From assembly GCF_001999725.1 (NCBI RefSeq), contig NZ_MDDP01000010.1, positions 186,001-250,000 on the forward strand: a DNA stretch of 64,000 bases, written 5' to 3'. Position numbers and translations under genes: made by a program. Numbering within the stretch: the first letter of the stretch is position 1; every line of letters begins with the position of its first letter. Of this stretch, positions 26,887 to 35,956 are shown in pieces. The notes below the pieces were generated by a model that was not told the DNA's origin, made no database searches, and worked only from the letters and a program-made list of their open reading frames with translations. This DNA comes from Cellulophaga omnivescoria. Its GTDB lineage: Bacteria > Bacteroidota > Bacteroidia > Flavobacteriales > Flavobacteriaceae.

Positions 26887-27810
26887 ATGAAAAAAATTAA
26901 ATATATAATAATAAGTGCTCTAATGCTACAATTGTTTGGTTGTAAAACCGATACAAAGAATGCAGATAACGGACAACTTAATGTAGTTACAACAACTACA
27001 ATGATAACAGATTTGCTACAAAATATAGGTGGTAATGCTATTAATGTTGTTGGCTTAATGGGTAGTGGTGTAGATCCGCATTTGTACAAGGCTAGTGAAG
27101 GAGATGTAAGTAAACTGGTAAACGCAGATGTAGTTTTTTATGGTGGTTTACATTTAGAGGGTAAACTTGTTGAGGTATTTGAGAAAATGGAAAAAACAGG
27201 TAAAAAAGCCATAGCTGTTTCAAATGCTTTAGACAAAAAAGAACTTATAGGTTCTGAGTATTTTGCATCTAATTATGATCCTCATATTTGGTTTAATGTT
27301 ACATTTTGGAAACAGATAACTACATATGTTACAAATGAATTAAAAAAGGCAGATCCCCAAAATGCATCTGTTTTTGAGAAAAATAGTAACAAATATTTAG
27401 AAGACTTAACAAAGCTTGATGCGGAAGTTAGGGCTAAAATTAATGAGTTGCCAAAAGATAAAAGAATACTGGTTACAGCCCATGACGCATTTAACTATTT
27501 TGGTAATACTTACGGCTTTAATGTGGTTGGGTTACAAGGTATTTCTACTGCAACAGAGGCAGGAGTACAGGATGTACAAGAATTGTCTAAATTTATAATA
27601 GACAACAAAGTGAAAGCTATTTTTGTAGAGAGTTCTGTACCTAAACGTACAATAGAGGCTCTGCAGGCGTCAGTTAAATCTAAACATCATGATGTTGCCA
27701 TAGGTGGCACATTGTATTCTGATGCTTTGGGAGATAAAGGTTCTGTAGAAGGCACTTACATAGGAATGTTTAAGTACAATGTAACCACAATTGTAAATGC
27801 ATTAAAATAA
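26887..27810 (+). CDS. Metal ABC transporter substrate-binding lipoprotein (ZnuA/TroA/MntC family)
   Basis: Seen: 307 residues. The lipobox is LFGC (Cys19). A cluster A-I solute-binding fold has four metal ligands typical of the family: a His in DPHLY, a His in DPHIWFN, an Asp or His in TAHDAFNYF and a Glu/Asp near the C-terminus (FVESS / YSDALG). No His-rich loop like that of ZnuA is present, which favours Mn or Fe over Zn. It captures metal in the periplasm for the ABC importer encoded next. The stop codon abuts the ATPase start. Confidence 0.92.
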   Translation: MKKIKYIIISALMLQLFGCKTDTKNADNGQLNVVTTTTMITDLLQNIGGNAINVVGLMGSGVDPHLYKASEGDVSKLVNADVVFYGGLHLEGKLVEVFEKMEKTGKKAIAVSNALDKKELIGSEYFASNYDPHIWFNVTFWKQITTYVTNELKKADPQNASVFEKNSNKYLEDLTKLDAEVRAKINELPKDKRILVTAHDAFNYFGNTYGFNVVGLQGISTATEAGVQDVQELSKFIIDNKVKAIFVESSVPKRTIEALQASVKSKHHDVAIGGTLYSDALGDKGSVEGTYIGMFKYNVTTIVNALK

Positions 27811-28554
27811 ATGCTTATGGAAACTAAATACGCTATAACAGTAGACGATTTAACGGTTGCCTATAATTACAAGCCCGTGTTGTGGGATATAGACTTGGCA
27901 ATACCAGAAGGCGTACTAATGGCTATTGTTGGTCCAAACGGAGCAGGTAAATCTACCTTAATAAAATCTATTTTAGGTATAATAAAACCAATAGCAGGTA
28001 GTGTTAAAATATTTGGTAAACCCTATAAAAAACAGTTTAAAGAAGTTGCTTATGTGCCACAAAAGGGTAGTGTAGATTGGGATTTTCCTACTACTGCATT
28101 AGATGTGGTTATGATGGGTACTTACGGTAGTTTGGGGTGGGTTAAAAGACCTGGGCAAAAAGAAAAGAAAGCAGCATTAGAAGCCTTAGAAAAAGTGGGT
28201 ATGCTCTCTTTTAAATCACGACAAATTAGTCAGCTTAGTGGCGGACAACAACAACGTATTTTTTTAGCAAGAGCCTTAGTGCAAAATGCAAGTATTTATT
28301 TAATGGATGAACCTTTCCAAGGCGTAGATGCTACTACTGAAAAAGCCATTATTAATATTTTAAAAGAGCTACGTAAAGCCGGAAAAACTTTAATTGTTGT
28401 ACACCATGATTTGCAAACAGTACCAGAGTATTTTGATTGGGTTACGTTTTTAAATGTAAAAAAAATTGCAACTGGGCCAGTTAAAGATATTTTTAACGAT
28501 GGTAACCTAACTAAAACTTATGGTATAAATTATAAGGTTAGTGTACAAGAGTAA
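27811..28554 (+). CDS. Metal ABC transporter ATP-binding protein
   Basis: Seen: 247 residues. Walker [10 protein letters not shown] (about 41-49), Q-loop in YVPQKG, signature LSGGQQQR, Walker [11 protein letters not shown] and H-loop VVHHD are all intact. It starts directly after the binding-protein stop; the second Met (27817) is an equally possible start. It energises the two permeases that follow. The closest known subfamily is the MntB/TroB/ZnuC ATPases. Confidence 0.94.
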   Translation: MLMETKYAITVDDLTVAYNYKPVLWDIDLAIPEGVLMAIVGPNGAGKSTLIKSILGIIKPIAGSVKIFGKPYKKQFKEVAYVPQKGSVDWDFPTTALDVVMMGTYGSLGWVKRPGQKEKKAALEALEKVGMLSFKSRQISQLSGGQQQRIFLARALVQNASIYLMDEPFQGVDATTEKAIINILKELRKAGKTLIVVHHDLQTVPEYFDWVTFLNVKKIATGPVKDIFNDGNLTKTYGINYKVSVQE

Positions 28555-28576
28555 AATTATACTAAAAAATTAAATA

Positions 28577-29701
28577 GTGACCGTAACCGAATATTTTAAC
28601 CTATTGTTTACAGATTATACACTGCAAACCATAACCTTAGGCACTGCAATTTTAGGTGCTTTGTGTGGTATGCTTGGCAGTTTTGCGGTGTTGCGTAAAC
28701 AAAGTTTGCTAGGAGATGCAATATCACATGCAGCATTACCTGGTATTGCTTTGGCTTTTTTAATTACAGGAGCTAAAGACAGCAATACTTTATTAATTGG
28801 TGCTTTGGTAAGCGGTTTGGTTGGTACTTTTTGGATTAGAGGCATTGTAAAAAAAACACATTTAAAAACAGATACGGCTTTAGGGCTTATATTATCACTA
28901 TTCTTTGGTTTTGGGATGTTGTTGTTAACCTTTATACAAAAAATGCCTAATGCAAACCAAGCTGGGTTAGATAAATACTTATTTGGGCAAGCGGCAACTT
29001 TAGTGGCCAGTGATGTTTGGACAATGTGTATTATAGCGGGTTTAAGTTTACTTATTTTATTGGTGTTTTGGAAAGAGTTTAAGCTTTTGCTTTTTGATGT
29101 AGACTACACTAAATCTTTAGGATTTAATGTAAAATTTTTAGATGTTTTAATTACCTTTTTTATAGTAATATCTATTGTTGTGGGGCTACAAACAGTTGGT
29201 GTGGTTTTAATGAGTGCTATGCTATTAGCGCCAGCAGCAGCAGCTAGGCAATGGACAAATAGTTTAAGTGTAATGGTAGTTTTAGCTGCTATTTTTGGTG
29301 CTTGTTCAGGAGTGTTTGGTACTGCAATTAGTGCCAGCTCTAACAATTTATCTACAGGACCAGTAATTGTTTTAATAGCTGCCGTTTTTGTATTGTTTTC
29401 GTTTATTTTTTCACCTAAAAGAGGATTGTTATTTAGGGAAATTAGGTACCGCAGCAACCGTAAAGATTTGGAGTTAAACAAAACGTTGGCTTTTATGTAT
29501 CAAATTGTAGAATCACATGATAATATAAATCACCCACACGCTATAAAAATATTAAATAATTTTCACGGGTTTACGCGTAAATCCCTTCAGAAATTAGAAG
29601 ACAGAGAACTAATTACGGTAACTAAAACAATGTGGTCTTTAACAGAAAAAGGATTTAGTACGGCTGCAAATTTATATAATCAATTAGAAGAAAATGAGTA
29701 G
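28577..29701 (+). CDS. Metal ABC transporter permease (TroC-like) with C-terminal winged-helix-like domain
   Basis: Seen: 374 residues, start codon GTG. About eight membrane helices (1-285) carry family motifs GDAISHAALPGIALAF and GVVLMSAMLLAPAAAAR. A soluble tail of about 80 residues follows (about 295-374) with a helix-helix-wing pattern ending SLTEKGFSTAANLY, similar to MarR or DtxR-type wHTH units. Ordinary TroC/ZnuB permeases are about 270-300 residues. The paralogous permease downstream has a comparable tail. Inference: a cytoplasmic sensing or regulatory domain. The next gene overlaps by 8 bases. Confidence 0.9.
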   Translation: MTVTEYFNLLFTDYTLQTITLGTAILGALCGMLGSFAVLRKQSLLGDAISHAALPGIALAFLITGAKDSNTLLIGALVSGLVGTFWIRGIVKKTHLKTDTALGLILSLFFGFGMLLLTFIQKMPNANQAGLDKYLFGQAATLVASDVWTMCIIAGLSLLILLVFWKEFKLLLFDVDYTKSLGFNVKFLDVLITFFIVISIVVGLQTVGVVLMSAMLLAPAAAARQWTNSLSVMVVLAAIFGACSGVFGTAISASSNNLSTGPVIVLIAAVFVLFSFIFSPKRGLLFREIRYRSNRKDLELNKTLAFMYQIVESHDNINHPHAIKILNNFHGFTRKSLQKLEDRELITVTKTMWSLTEKGFSTAANLYNQLEENE

Positions 29702-30854
29702 CGCACAATTAGAGATACAACTTATTGCTTGTTTAGTGGCTATAGCTTGTGCTATACCTGGTACATTTTTAGTACTACGTAAAATGGCAATGATTAGTGA
29801 TGCTATTAGTCACTCTATTTTGCCAGGTTTAGTAATAGGCTTTTTTTTAACAGAAGATTTAAACTCGCCTTGGCTTATTTTATTGGCTGCTGTTGCTGGT
29901 GTAATTACAGTTGTTTTAGTAGAGTATATTCAAAAAACCGGACTTGTAAAAGAAGATACAGCTATAGGCTTTGTTTTTCCTGCATTGTTTAGTATTGGTG
30001 TAATTTTAATTGCAAAAAACGCTAATGATGTACATTTAGATGTAGATGCCGTTTTATTAGGCGAGCTAGCTTTTGCTCCATTTGACAGGTTGTTGGTTAA
30101 TGGTGTAGATTTAGGAGCAAAATCGTTATGGGTAATTGGTAGTATTGTAGTTGTTACATTAATTTTATTGGTTACTTTTTTTAAAGAACTTAAAGTAAGT
30201 ACTTTTGATAAGCAATTGGCGGCTACATTAGGTTTTTCTCCTTTGGTAATACACTACGGTTTAATGTCTATTGCATCTGTTACAACAGTTGGTGCTTTTG
30301 ATGCTGTAGGTGCCATACTCGTTGTGGCGCTTATGATTGCCCCAGCTGCAATGGCATATTTGCTTACAAATAACCTTAAAAAAATGTTAGTTATTGCTGT
30401 TTTTGCGGGTGTGGCTTCTGCAATAATTGGTTATTGGGTAGCACATTATTTAGATGCTTCTATAGCGGGTTCTATGACCACAGTTTTAGGTGTTCTATTT
30501 TTACTGGTTTATTTATTTGCGCCAAGTAAAGGTCTAATTTCTGTGTTATTTAGGCAAAAAAGGCAACAGGTAGAAGTGTATCTACTTACATTTATGTTGC
30601 ATTTGCAAAACCATAGTGAAGAGTCAGAACGACACATAAACCATTTAAGTGAGCATATTAATTGGGGAAAAATGCAATCTAAAACTGTACTAGATTTGGC
30701 ATTAAAAAATAATATGATAGTGATAAATAATAACATTATATCACTTACAGAAAAAGGACAGGGGTTTACAAATAAGGCAATAGACTATATTACAACTAAT
30801 AGTGCGGTAGCAATAGAAAAAATGAAAGAAGATTTCTTTTTGTTTAGAGGATAA
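29694..30854 (+). CDS. Metal ABC transporter permease (TroD-like) with C-terminal winged-helix-like domain
   Basis: Seen: 386 residues. About eight membrane helices with SDAISHSILPGLVIGFF and GAILVVALMIAPAAMAY motifs are followed by a tail of about 100 residues (about 285-386). The tail has helical segments, then NNIISLTEKGQGFTNKAIDY, which reads like a wing and final helix of a wHTH. It is paralogous to the preceding permease and presumably forms a heterodimeric channel with it. It is the last clear metal gene; the GH114 lipoprotein of the polysaccharide cluster starts 20 bases later with no terminator in between. Confidence 0.9.
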   Translation: MSSAQLEIQLIACLVAIACAIPGTFLVLRKMAMISDAISHSILPGLVIGFFLTEDLNSPWLILLAAVAGVITVVLVEYIQKTGLVKEDTAIGFVFPALFSIGVILIAKNANDVHLDVDAVLLGELAFAPFDRLLVNGVDLGAKSLWVIGSIVVVTLILLVTFFKELKVSTFDKQLAATLGFSPLVIHYGLMSIASVTTVGAFDAVGAILVVALMIAPAAMAYLLTNNLKKMLVIAVFAGVASAIIGYWVAHYLDASIAGSMTTVLGVLFLLVYLFAPSKGLISVLFRQKRQQVEVYLLTFMLHLQNHSEESERHINHLSEHINWGKMQSKTVLDLALKNNMIVINNNIISLTEKGQGFTNKAIDYITTNSAVAIEKMKEDFFLFRG

Positions 30855-30874
30855 TATATAAATAATCAAAAATT

Positions 30875-31879
30875 ATGTCGATTAAAAAAATAACTAGCTT
30901 GTTACTTTTTATTGTAATGTTTAGTTGTGGTAGCTCTGCTGTTAATTATGATAACTTAGACGAAAAAGTTGCTGCTAAGGACTCTATAAATTATAGGCAA
31001 GAAATGCGCAATTTTGTTGTAGGTTTAAGTGCCTATGCAAAAAATATAAACCCTAATTTTTTAGTAATACCACAAAACGGTATAGAATTAATTACTAGTG
31101 ATGGCGAGATTTCATCAGAAATTAATACTACATATTTAGACGCAATAGATGGCCACGGGCAAGAAGATCTTTTTTATGGGTATACAAAAGATAATGGTGC
31201 AACGCCTAAAAAAGTAACAGCTTATATAACGCAATTGTTGCAGTTGTCTAAAAATAGAGGAAAAACAATTTTGGTTACAGACTATTGTTCTTCAGAATAT
31301 AAAATAAAAAATTCACAAGCAAGTAACAATAATCTGGGTTTTGTTTCTTTTGCAGCTACAGAAAGAGACTTAAATGTAATACCAAATGTGCCAGTTTACA
31401 ATGCATCAAATAAAAACATTACAACATTAAATGAGGCTGGTAATTTTTTGTATTTGCTTAATCCTGAAAACTATGAGCTTAAAGATAAGTTTATAAGTGA
31501 TGTTGCTAACACAAATTATGATGTGCTAATAATTGATTTGTTTTTTAATGGAGATGTAGCTTTTACAGTTTCTGAAATTGAAAAACTTAAGATTAAAGAA
31601 AACGGAGGTAAGAGATTGGTAATATGCTATATGTCTATAGGAGAAGCCGAAGATTACAGGTATTATTGGAAGCCACAATGGAAATCTACTACTCCAGCTT
31701 GGTTAGACAAAGAAAATAGAAATTGGCCAGGAAACTACAAAGTTAAGTATTGGAATAAGGATTGGAAAAATTTAATTTTTGGTAATGAAGGTGCCTATTT
31801 AGACAAAATTTTAGATAGAAAATTTGATGGAGTTTATTTGGATATTATTGACGCTTTCAACTTTTTTGAGGAAAACTAG
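30875..31879 (+). CDS. GH114-like endo-alpha-1,4-polygalactosaminidase family lipoprotein
   Basis: Seen: 334 residues. Lipobox MFSC (Cys18) followed by a (beta/alpha)8 domain of the COG2342/TM1410 type. Diagnostic segments are VICYMSIGEAEDYRYYW, WLDKENRNWPG and FDGVYLDIIDAFNFFE, with carboxylates (GEAED; DxID) that fit glycosidase catalysis. Family knowledge: GH114 cleaves alpha-1,4 galactosamine polymers, and the related GH166 domain of PelA cleaves Pel. It opens the Pel-like cluster. It lies 20 bases after the metal importer and 103 bases before the PelF gene. Likely role: trimming or releasing the polymer at the outer membrane. Confidence 0.82.
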   Translation: MSIKKITSLLLFIVMFSCGSSAVNYDNLDEKVAAKDSINYRQEMRNFVVGLSAYAKNINPNFLVIPQNGIELITSDGEISSEINTTYLDAIDGHGQEDLFYGYTKDNGATPKKVTAYITQLLQLSKNRGKTILVTDYCSSEYKIKNSQASNNNLGFVSFAATERDLNVIPNVPVYNASNKNITTLNEAGNFLYLLNPENYELKDKFISDVANTNYDVLIIDLFFNGDVAFTVSEIEKLKIKENGGKRLVICYMSIGEAEDYRYYWKPQWKSTTPAWLDKENRNWPGNYKVKYWNKDWKNLIFGNEGAYLDKILDRKFDGVYLDIIDAFNFFEEN

Positions 31880-31982
31880 TCAATTTTTTTAACATATTTT
31901 AACTTGTAGTCCAATGGTGTATTTTATCTATTTTATAGAGTAAATAGGCAACTTAACTATATTCTTATTTAAAAAATATTTT

Positions 31983-33572
31983 TTGGTAGTTGTTTTGTGT
32001 TCTGGCACAAACCCAATATTAAACTTGACTACAAAAAGTAAAATTAATGTATTAATGATAACCGAAGGTACTTATCCGTTTAACCACGGAGGAGTATCTA
32101 CATGGGCACATAACTTGTGTAATGAAATTACAAATGTAGACTATACACTTTATGCCATTAATGCAATGGTAGAACCTAAACCAAAATACAAATTAAGCAA
32201 TAATGTAAAAAAGGTAATACAGGTGCCAATGTGGTCTGCCGAGGAGCCTTTTGACTGTGTTTATTATGATGTTAAATACTCTGATGTTATTTATAAAAGA
32301 GAACGTACATCTACAGATGCTATTTCTCAAAAATTTGTACCATACTTTATAACCTTTATCAAAGAAATTTATTCTAAAGAGCAGTCGGTTACTGTTCTAG
32401 ATGATTGTTTTTATAATATGTGGCTTTTTTTTAATGATTATGATTATAAAGTAGCAATGACCAGTAAACCTGTTTGGGATGCATTTACAGAAGTATTAAA
32501 AAGTACCTTGCCACAAAATGAACTCGTTAAACTTAGTTTAGAAGATGTAACCATTGCTATGCGATGGATATATAGGTTTTTAATACCAATAGCCATAGAT
32601 GTTCCTAAAGCAGATGTGTCGCATATAACAATTTCTGGAATAGCAGTGTTGCCTGCCTTAAGTTTAAAGTATAAATACAATACACCTATTTTGGTTACAG
32701 AACATGGTGTTTTTATAAGAGAACGTTTAATTGCAATTAGTGCAGCAGATTACTCGTATTTTTTAAAGAAAATGCTTATTCATTTCTCTGAGTGCATTAC
32801 TAAATTAGTTTATTACCATGCAGCTAAAATTACTTCTGTAAGCAAATTTAACATTGCTTGGCAAAAGCATTATGGAGCAGATGTTAATAAAACAAAAGTT
32901 ATATATAATGGTGTAGACCCTAATGTTTTTGTCCCAAGAAGTAAGCCTAAGCATTTAGAAAATACACCAACTGTGGTTGCCGCTGCAAGAATTTTTGACC
33001 TAAAAGATATTCTTACAATGATAAGAACTTGTAATGAGGTTAGAAAAACAATACCAAATGTACAGTTTTTGGTTTATGGTAATAAAGATGCTGTGCCAGA
33101 GTACACTAAAGAATGTCAAAATTTAATTGAAGAGTTAAACCTGAGCAAAAATTTTAAATTGGCAGGTTTTCATTCTACACCAGAGGCAATCTACTCCGAA
33201 GGAGATATATCCATATTAACATCAATTTCAGAAGGTTTTCCTTTTACAGTAATAGAGTCTATGAGCTGTGGAGTTCCTGTAGTTGCTACAGATGTTGGTG
33301 GAGTATCTGAAGCTATTGATGATAGTTGCGGTTTTATATGCAAACCTAAAAATTATACTGAAATTGCAGAAAAAGTAACATTGCTGTTAAATGACGTTTC
33401 ATTACGCAATTGGATGGCAGAAAATGGTAGAAAAAAAATACAAGAAAACTTTACCATTAAAAATTTTATTCATGAGTTTGAAGAAACTTATGAGTTGTTA
33501 AATACAAAAAATGAAATCTCAAAATTAGCAAGTTTCCCCCAAGATGAGCCAAGTTTTACCAACTATAGATGA
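31983..33572 (+). CDS. pelF: PelF-type GT4 family glycosyltransferase
   Basis: Seen: GT-B enzyme whose N-terminal strand and loop (VLMITEGTYPFNHGGVSTW) are the PelF hallmark. The C-terminal nucleotide-sugar half has RIFDLKDI, SEGFPFTVIES (the E-x7-E motif) and GVPVVATDVGG. Family knowledge: PelF polymerises GalNAc/GlcNAc-type sugars from UDP donors in the cytoplasm. Start problem: no in-frame ATG precedes the first strand (the frame is open from 31944); TTG codons occur at 31983, 31995 and 32025, and 32025 gives a natural N-terminus. A promoter-like AATATTTTTTGG (31976-31986) would make 32025 the likely start. The 3' end overlaps pelG by 29 bases. Confidence 0.88.
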   Translation: MVVVLCSGTNPILNLTTKSKINVLMITEGTYPFNHGGVSTWAHNLCNEITNVDYTLYAINAMVEPKPKYKLSNNVKKVIQVPMWSAEEPFDCVYYDVKYSDVIYKRERTSTDAISQKFVPYFITFIKEIYSKEQSVTVLDDCFYNMWLFFNDYDYKVAMTSKPVWDAFTEVLKSTLPQNELVKLSLEDVTIAMRWIYRFLIPIAIDVPKADVSHITISGIAVLPALSLKYKYNTPILVTEHGVFIRERLIAISAADYSYFLKKMLIHFSECITKLVYYHAAKITSVSKFNIAWQKHYGADVNKTKVIYNGVDPNVFVPRSKPKHLENTPTVVAAARIFDLKDILTMIRTCNEVRKTIPNVQFLVYGNKDAVPEYTKECQNLIEELNLSKNFKLAGFHSTPEAIYSEGDISILTSISEGFPFTVIESMSCGVPVVATDVGGVSEAIDDSCGFICKPKNYTEIAEKVTLLLNDVSLRNWMAENGRKKIQENFTIKNFIHEFEETYELLNTKNEISKLASFPQDEPSFTNYR

Positions 33573-35148
33573 TTTAACCGCACAGGTTGTCTCTAAAATT
33601 GGCAATCCAGTAAGTGTAATGGTAGTAAAAGCAACGTTAGAGTCTTTTGGCTTGCGCGAAAAAGATATGCTTAAAGACTACGGTTATAACTCGTTAGATA
33701 GTTTATCTTCTTTCATTTATAATAAATTAAAAGCAACAGATGAAGAAAAACTATTTAATGTAAAAGAGTTAGAGAAAAAAGAAACATTAGATAAAAATAT
33801 TCCGGTGTCTGGTTACTTATGGGTAAAAGCAAAATTACTTTTTAAGTTTTATCCAATAGGTCTTTTTCATTTGTTTCCTGTGTTATTGCAAATTGTTACT
33901 ATAGTATTTTTTGGGTACTCCTTATGGACTTTTACAGAGTTTAATGTAATGCAGTCTACAGCCGTAGTTGTTGGTGTTATGTTAGGCCTAATTATATCTG
34001 GAGGTTATGTACAGGTTTTAGGAAAACAAGCGTCATTTTACTGGAATCATAAAGAATATTACAAATCAAAAATTGTAATAAAAAAGCTTATAAAGTCTGG
34101 AGTTTATGGTATTTGCGCTGTTTTTGTAGGTTTGGCTGTAGTTAATTTTTTGTTTTCTCTTTTTCCGTTTACTTTTTGGTTTGTAACCTTTATGTACTCC
34201 TTGTTAATAGGTACTTTGTTACTTTATACAGCACCTTTTCATACCATAAAGCAGCGTTGGGTAATATCTGTAGTGGTACTTATAGCAACAGTTTTAGCCT
34301 TGTTTCTTAAGTTACATACATCTATACACATATATATAACACATTGGTTGGGTATTAGTACAGCAATAGGCTTAAGTAAATTGTTTTTAGCTTACTTTTT
34401 AAAACCTTATGTTGTTAGTACGGAAGGTGAAATTAGACCAAAAAGGTTAATTGTATTGTACCGTAATTACTTTTATTTTTTTTACGGAGCTTTAATTTAT
34501 GTTTTTATTTTTTTAGATAGAATTTTAGCTTGGTCTGCCGATGTAACTCAGACAAAAAAATTTCTTTTTTTATATGAAAAAGATTATGAAATAGGGATGG
34601 ATTTGGCCATACTTGTTTTCTTTTTACTTGCAGGGGTTATGGAGTATGCTATAGCTGCATTTAGCAAGTTTTTAGATATTAACCAGAAAAAAATACAGTT
34701 TTTACAAACTAAACAATTTAATTCCCAATTTTATAAAATGTACTGGGGCCATATTGCTCTCCTATTTGTATCTGCAATGGTAGCAGTTGTAATACTTTAC
34801 TATATAATTACAGAACCTTGGGGGTATTTTAGTGCTTTTGGTGAGCAGTTAGGTGCTTTAAGTATAAAGGTGTGTGTACTTGGTGGTGTTGGATATTTCT
34901 TTTTAACATGGGCTATGCTAAACACATTGTATCTTTTTACATTAAATAAGCCACATAAAGCACTAAGGGCGTTGCTAATTTCTGTTGTTGTAAACTTTAT
35001 TGTTGGTTTTATTTTAAGTAGAACAATTAGTTATGAGTATAGTGTTGTAGGAATGCTTGTAGGCTCAATTGTTTTTTTAGTCTTAACACTTAGAGATAAC
35101 TATATTTTTTTTAAAAAATTAGATTACTATTATTATGCGGCTTATTAA
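33544..35148 (+). CDS. pelG: PelG-type inner membrane polysaccharide flippase with N-terminal extension
   Basis: Seen: 534 residues with 12 or more membrane helices from about residue 100. PelG/MATE-like segments include FLDRILAWSAD and YEIGMDLAILVFFLLAGVMEY. The first 95 residues are a soluble helical extension (IDDLTAQVVSKIGNPVS ... DYGYNSLDSLSSFIYNKL) not present in the 456-residue Pseudomonas PelG. Role: moves the growing polymer across the inner membrane together with PelF. It overlaps pelF by 29 bases and the next gene by 14, so the genes are translationally coupled. Confidence 0.83.
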   Translation: MSQVLPTIDDLTAQVVSKIGNPVSVMVVKATLESFGLREKDMLKDYGYNSLDSLSSFIYNKLKATDEEKLFNVKELEKKETLDKNIPVSGYLWVKAKLLFKFYPIGLFHLFPVLLQIVTIVFFGYSLWTFTEFNVMQSTAVVVGVMLGLIISGGYVQVLGKQASFYWNHKEYYKSKIVIKKLIKSGVYGICAVFVGLAVVNFLFSLFPFTFWFVTFMYSLLIGTLLLYTAPFHTIKQRWVISVVVLIATVLALFLKLHTSIHIYITHWLGISTAIGLSKLFLAYFLKPYVVSTEGEIRPKRLIVLYRNYFYFFYGALIYVFIFLDRILAWSADVTQTKKFLFLYEKDYEIGMDLAILVFFLLAGVMEYAIAAFSKFLDINQKKIQFLQTKQFNSQFYKMYWGHIALLFVSAMVAVVILYYIITEPWGYFSAFGEQLGALSIKVCVLGGVGYFFLTWAMLNTLYLFTLNKPHKALRALLISVVVNFIVGFILSRTISYEYSVVGMLVGSIVFLVLTLRDNYIFFKKLDYYYYAAY

Positions 35149-35956
35149 TTTTTTATATCTAATTGTGCCGTTTGTTTCTAATATAAATGTGGCGCAAAAA
35201 ACTGTAGCTAATCAAAGCTTTTTTATATGTTATGGCAAAGTAGAACCTAGTTTAATTAAGGGTTATAAGCTTGTAATATTAGAAAGCGCACATTATAACC
35301 AATATGAAATTTGCCTTTTTAAAAAAAATAATGATAAAGTTGTAGCTTATTTAAGCACAACAGAAGCCAATGAATACGCAAGTATTTTTAAAAACGTAAA
35401 GGGTACTACACTTGGTAAAAATAGCAACTGGAATAGTTTTTATTTAGATTTAGCTGCTAAGCAAACAATAGAAGCTTTGCATCTAGAAATTAATAACATA
35501 AAAGGCAAAGGTTTTAACGGAGTGTTTTTAGATAATTTAGATAATACATCTAAATGGGGAGTTCTTAAGGATTATAAAAAACCGCTTATAGATTTTATAA
35601 AGAGTATTAAAGTTAAACACAAAAACTTTTATGTGGTACAAAATGCGGGTTTATTTATAGCCAAAGAGCTAAAACAGAGTACAGATGCAATACTTATGGA
35701 GTCTGTTTATACCAATTATAATTTTAAAACCAAAGAATATAGTTTTAGAGAAGTAAAGGATACCAAAACGCTTTTAAATAATATTAAAAAAGTAAGTAAT
35801 AGCGTAACCAAACCAATATTGTTGTTAGAGTATACCAACACTTATAAGATGAAAAATGATTTGCATAAAAGGCTTAAAACGTTAAAATTTCCTTTTTTTA
35901 TAGCAAATATAGAGCTGCAAAGTATTCCTAATTTTTTTAAACCACAGGATAAGTAA
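35135..35956 (+). CDS. PelA-hydrolase-like / GH114-related exported protein
   Basis: Seen: 273 residues. A short hydrophobic leader (MRLINFLYLIVPFVSNINVAQ, cleavage likely near 20) precedes a TIM-barrel with the GH114/GH166 landmarks: FFICYG, LVILESAHYN, VVAYLSTTE, GVFLDNLD (D133, D136) and LMESVY (E189). Family knowledge: the N-terminal hydrolase domain of PelA has the same order of motifs and trims Pel in the periplasm. Here it is a separate protein, while the deacetylase half appears in the 1335-residue gene product. It is translationally coupled on both sides. Confidence 0.78.
   Translation: MRLINFLYLIVPFVSNINVAQKTVANQSFFICYGKVEPSLIKGYKLVILESAHYNQYEICLFKKNNDKVVAYLSTTEANEYASIFKNVKGTTLGKNSNWNSFYLDLAAKQTIEALHLEINNIKGKGFNGVFLDNLDNTSKWGVLKDYKKPLIDFIKSIKVKHKNFYVVQNAGLFIAKELKQSTDAILMESVYTNYNFKTKEYSFREVKDTKTLLNNIKKVSNSVTKPILLLEYTNTYKMKNDLHKRLKTLKFPFFIANIELQSIPNFFKPQDK

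Noticed and set aside
30875-31879. Calling the first GH114 lipoprotein PelA
   Set aside because: PelA is a multidomain hydrolase-deacetylase; this protein has only the hydrolase-type barrel and is closer to COG2342.
33544-33720. Acyl carrier protein-like domain at the PelG N-terminus (GYNSLDSL resembles an ACP serine motif)
   Set aside because: The Asp-Ser-Leu context and helix lengths do not fit an ACP well, and no phosphopantetheine-using enzyme is in the cluster.
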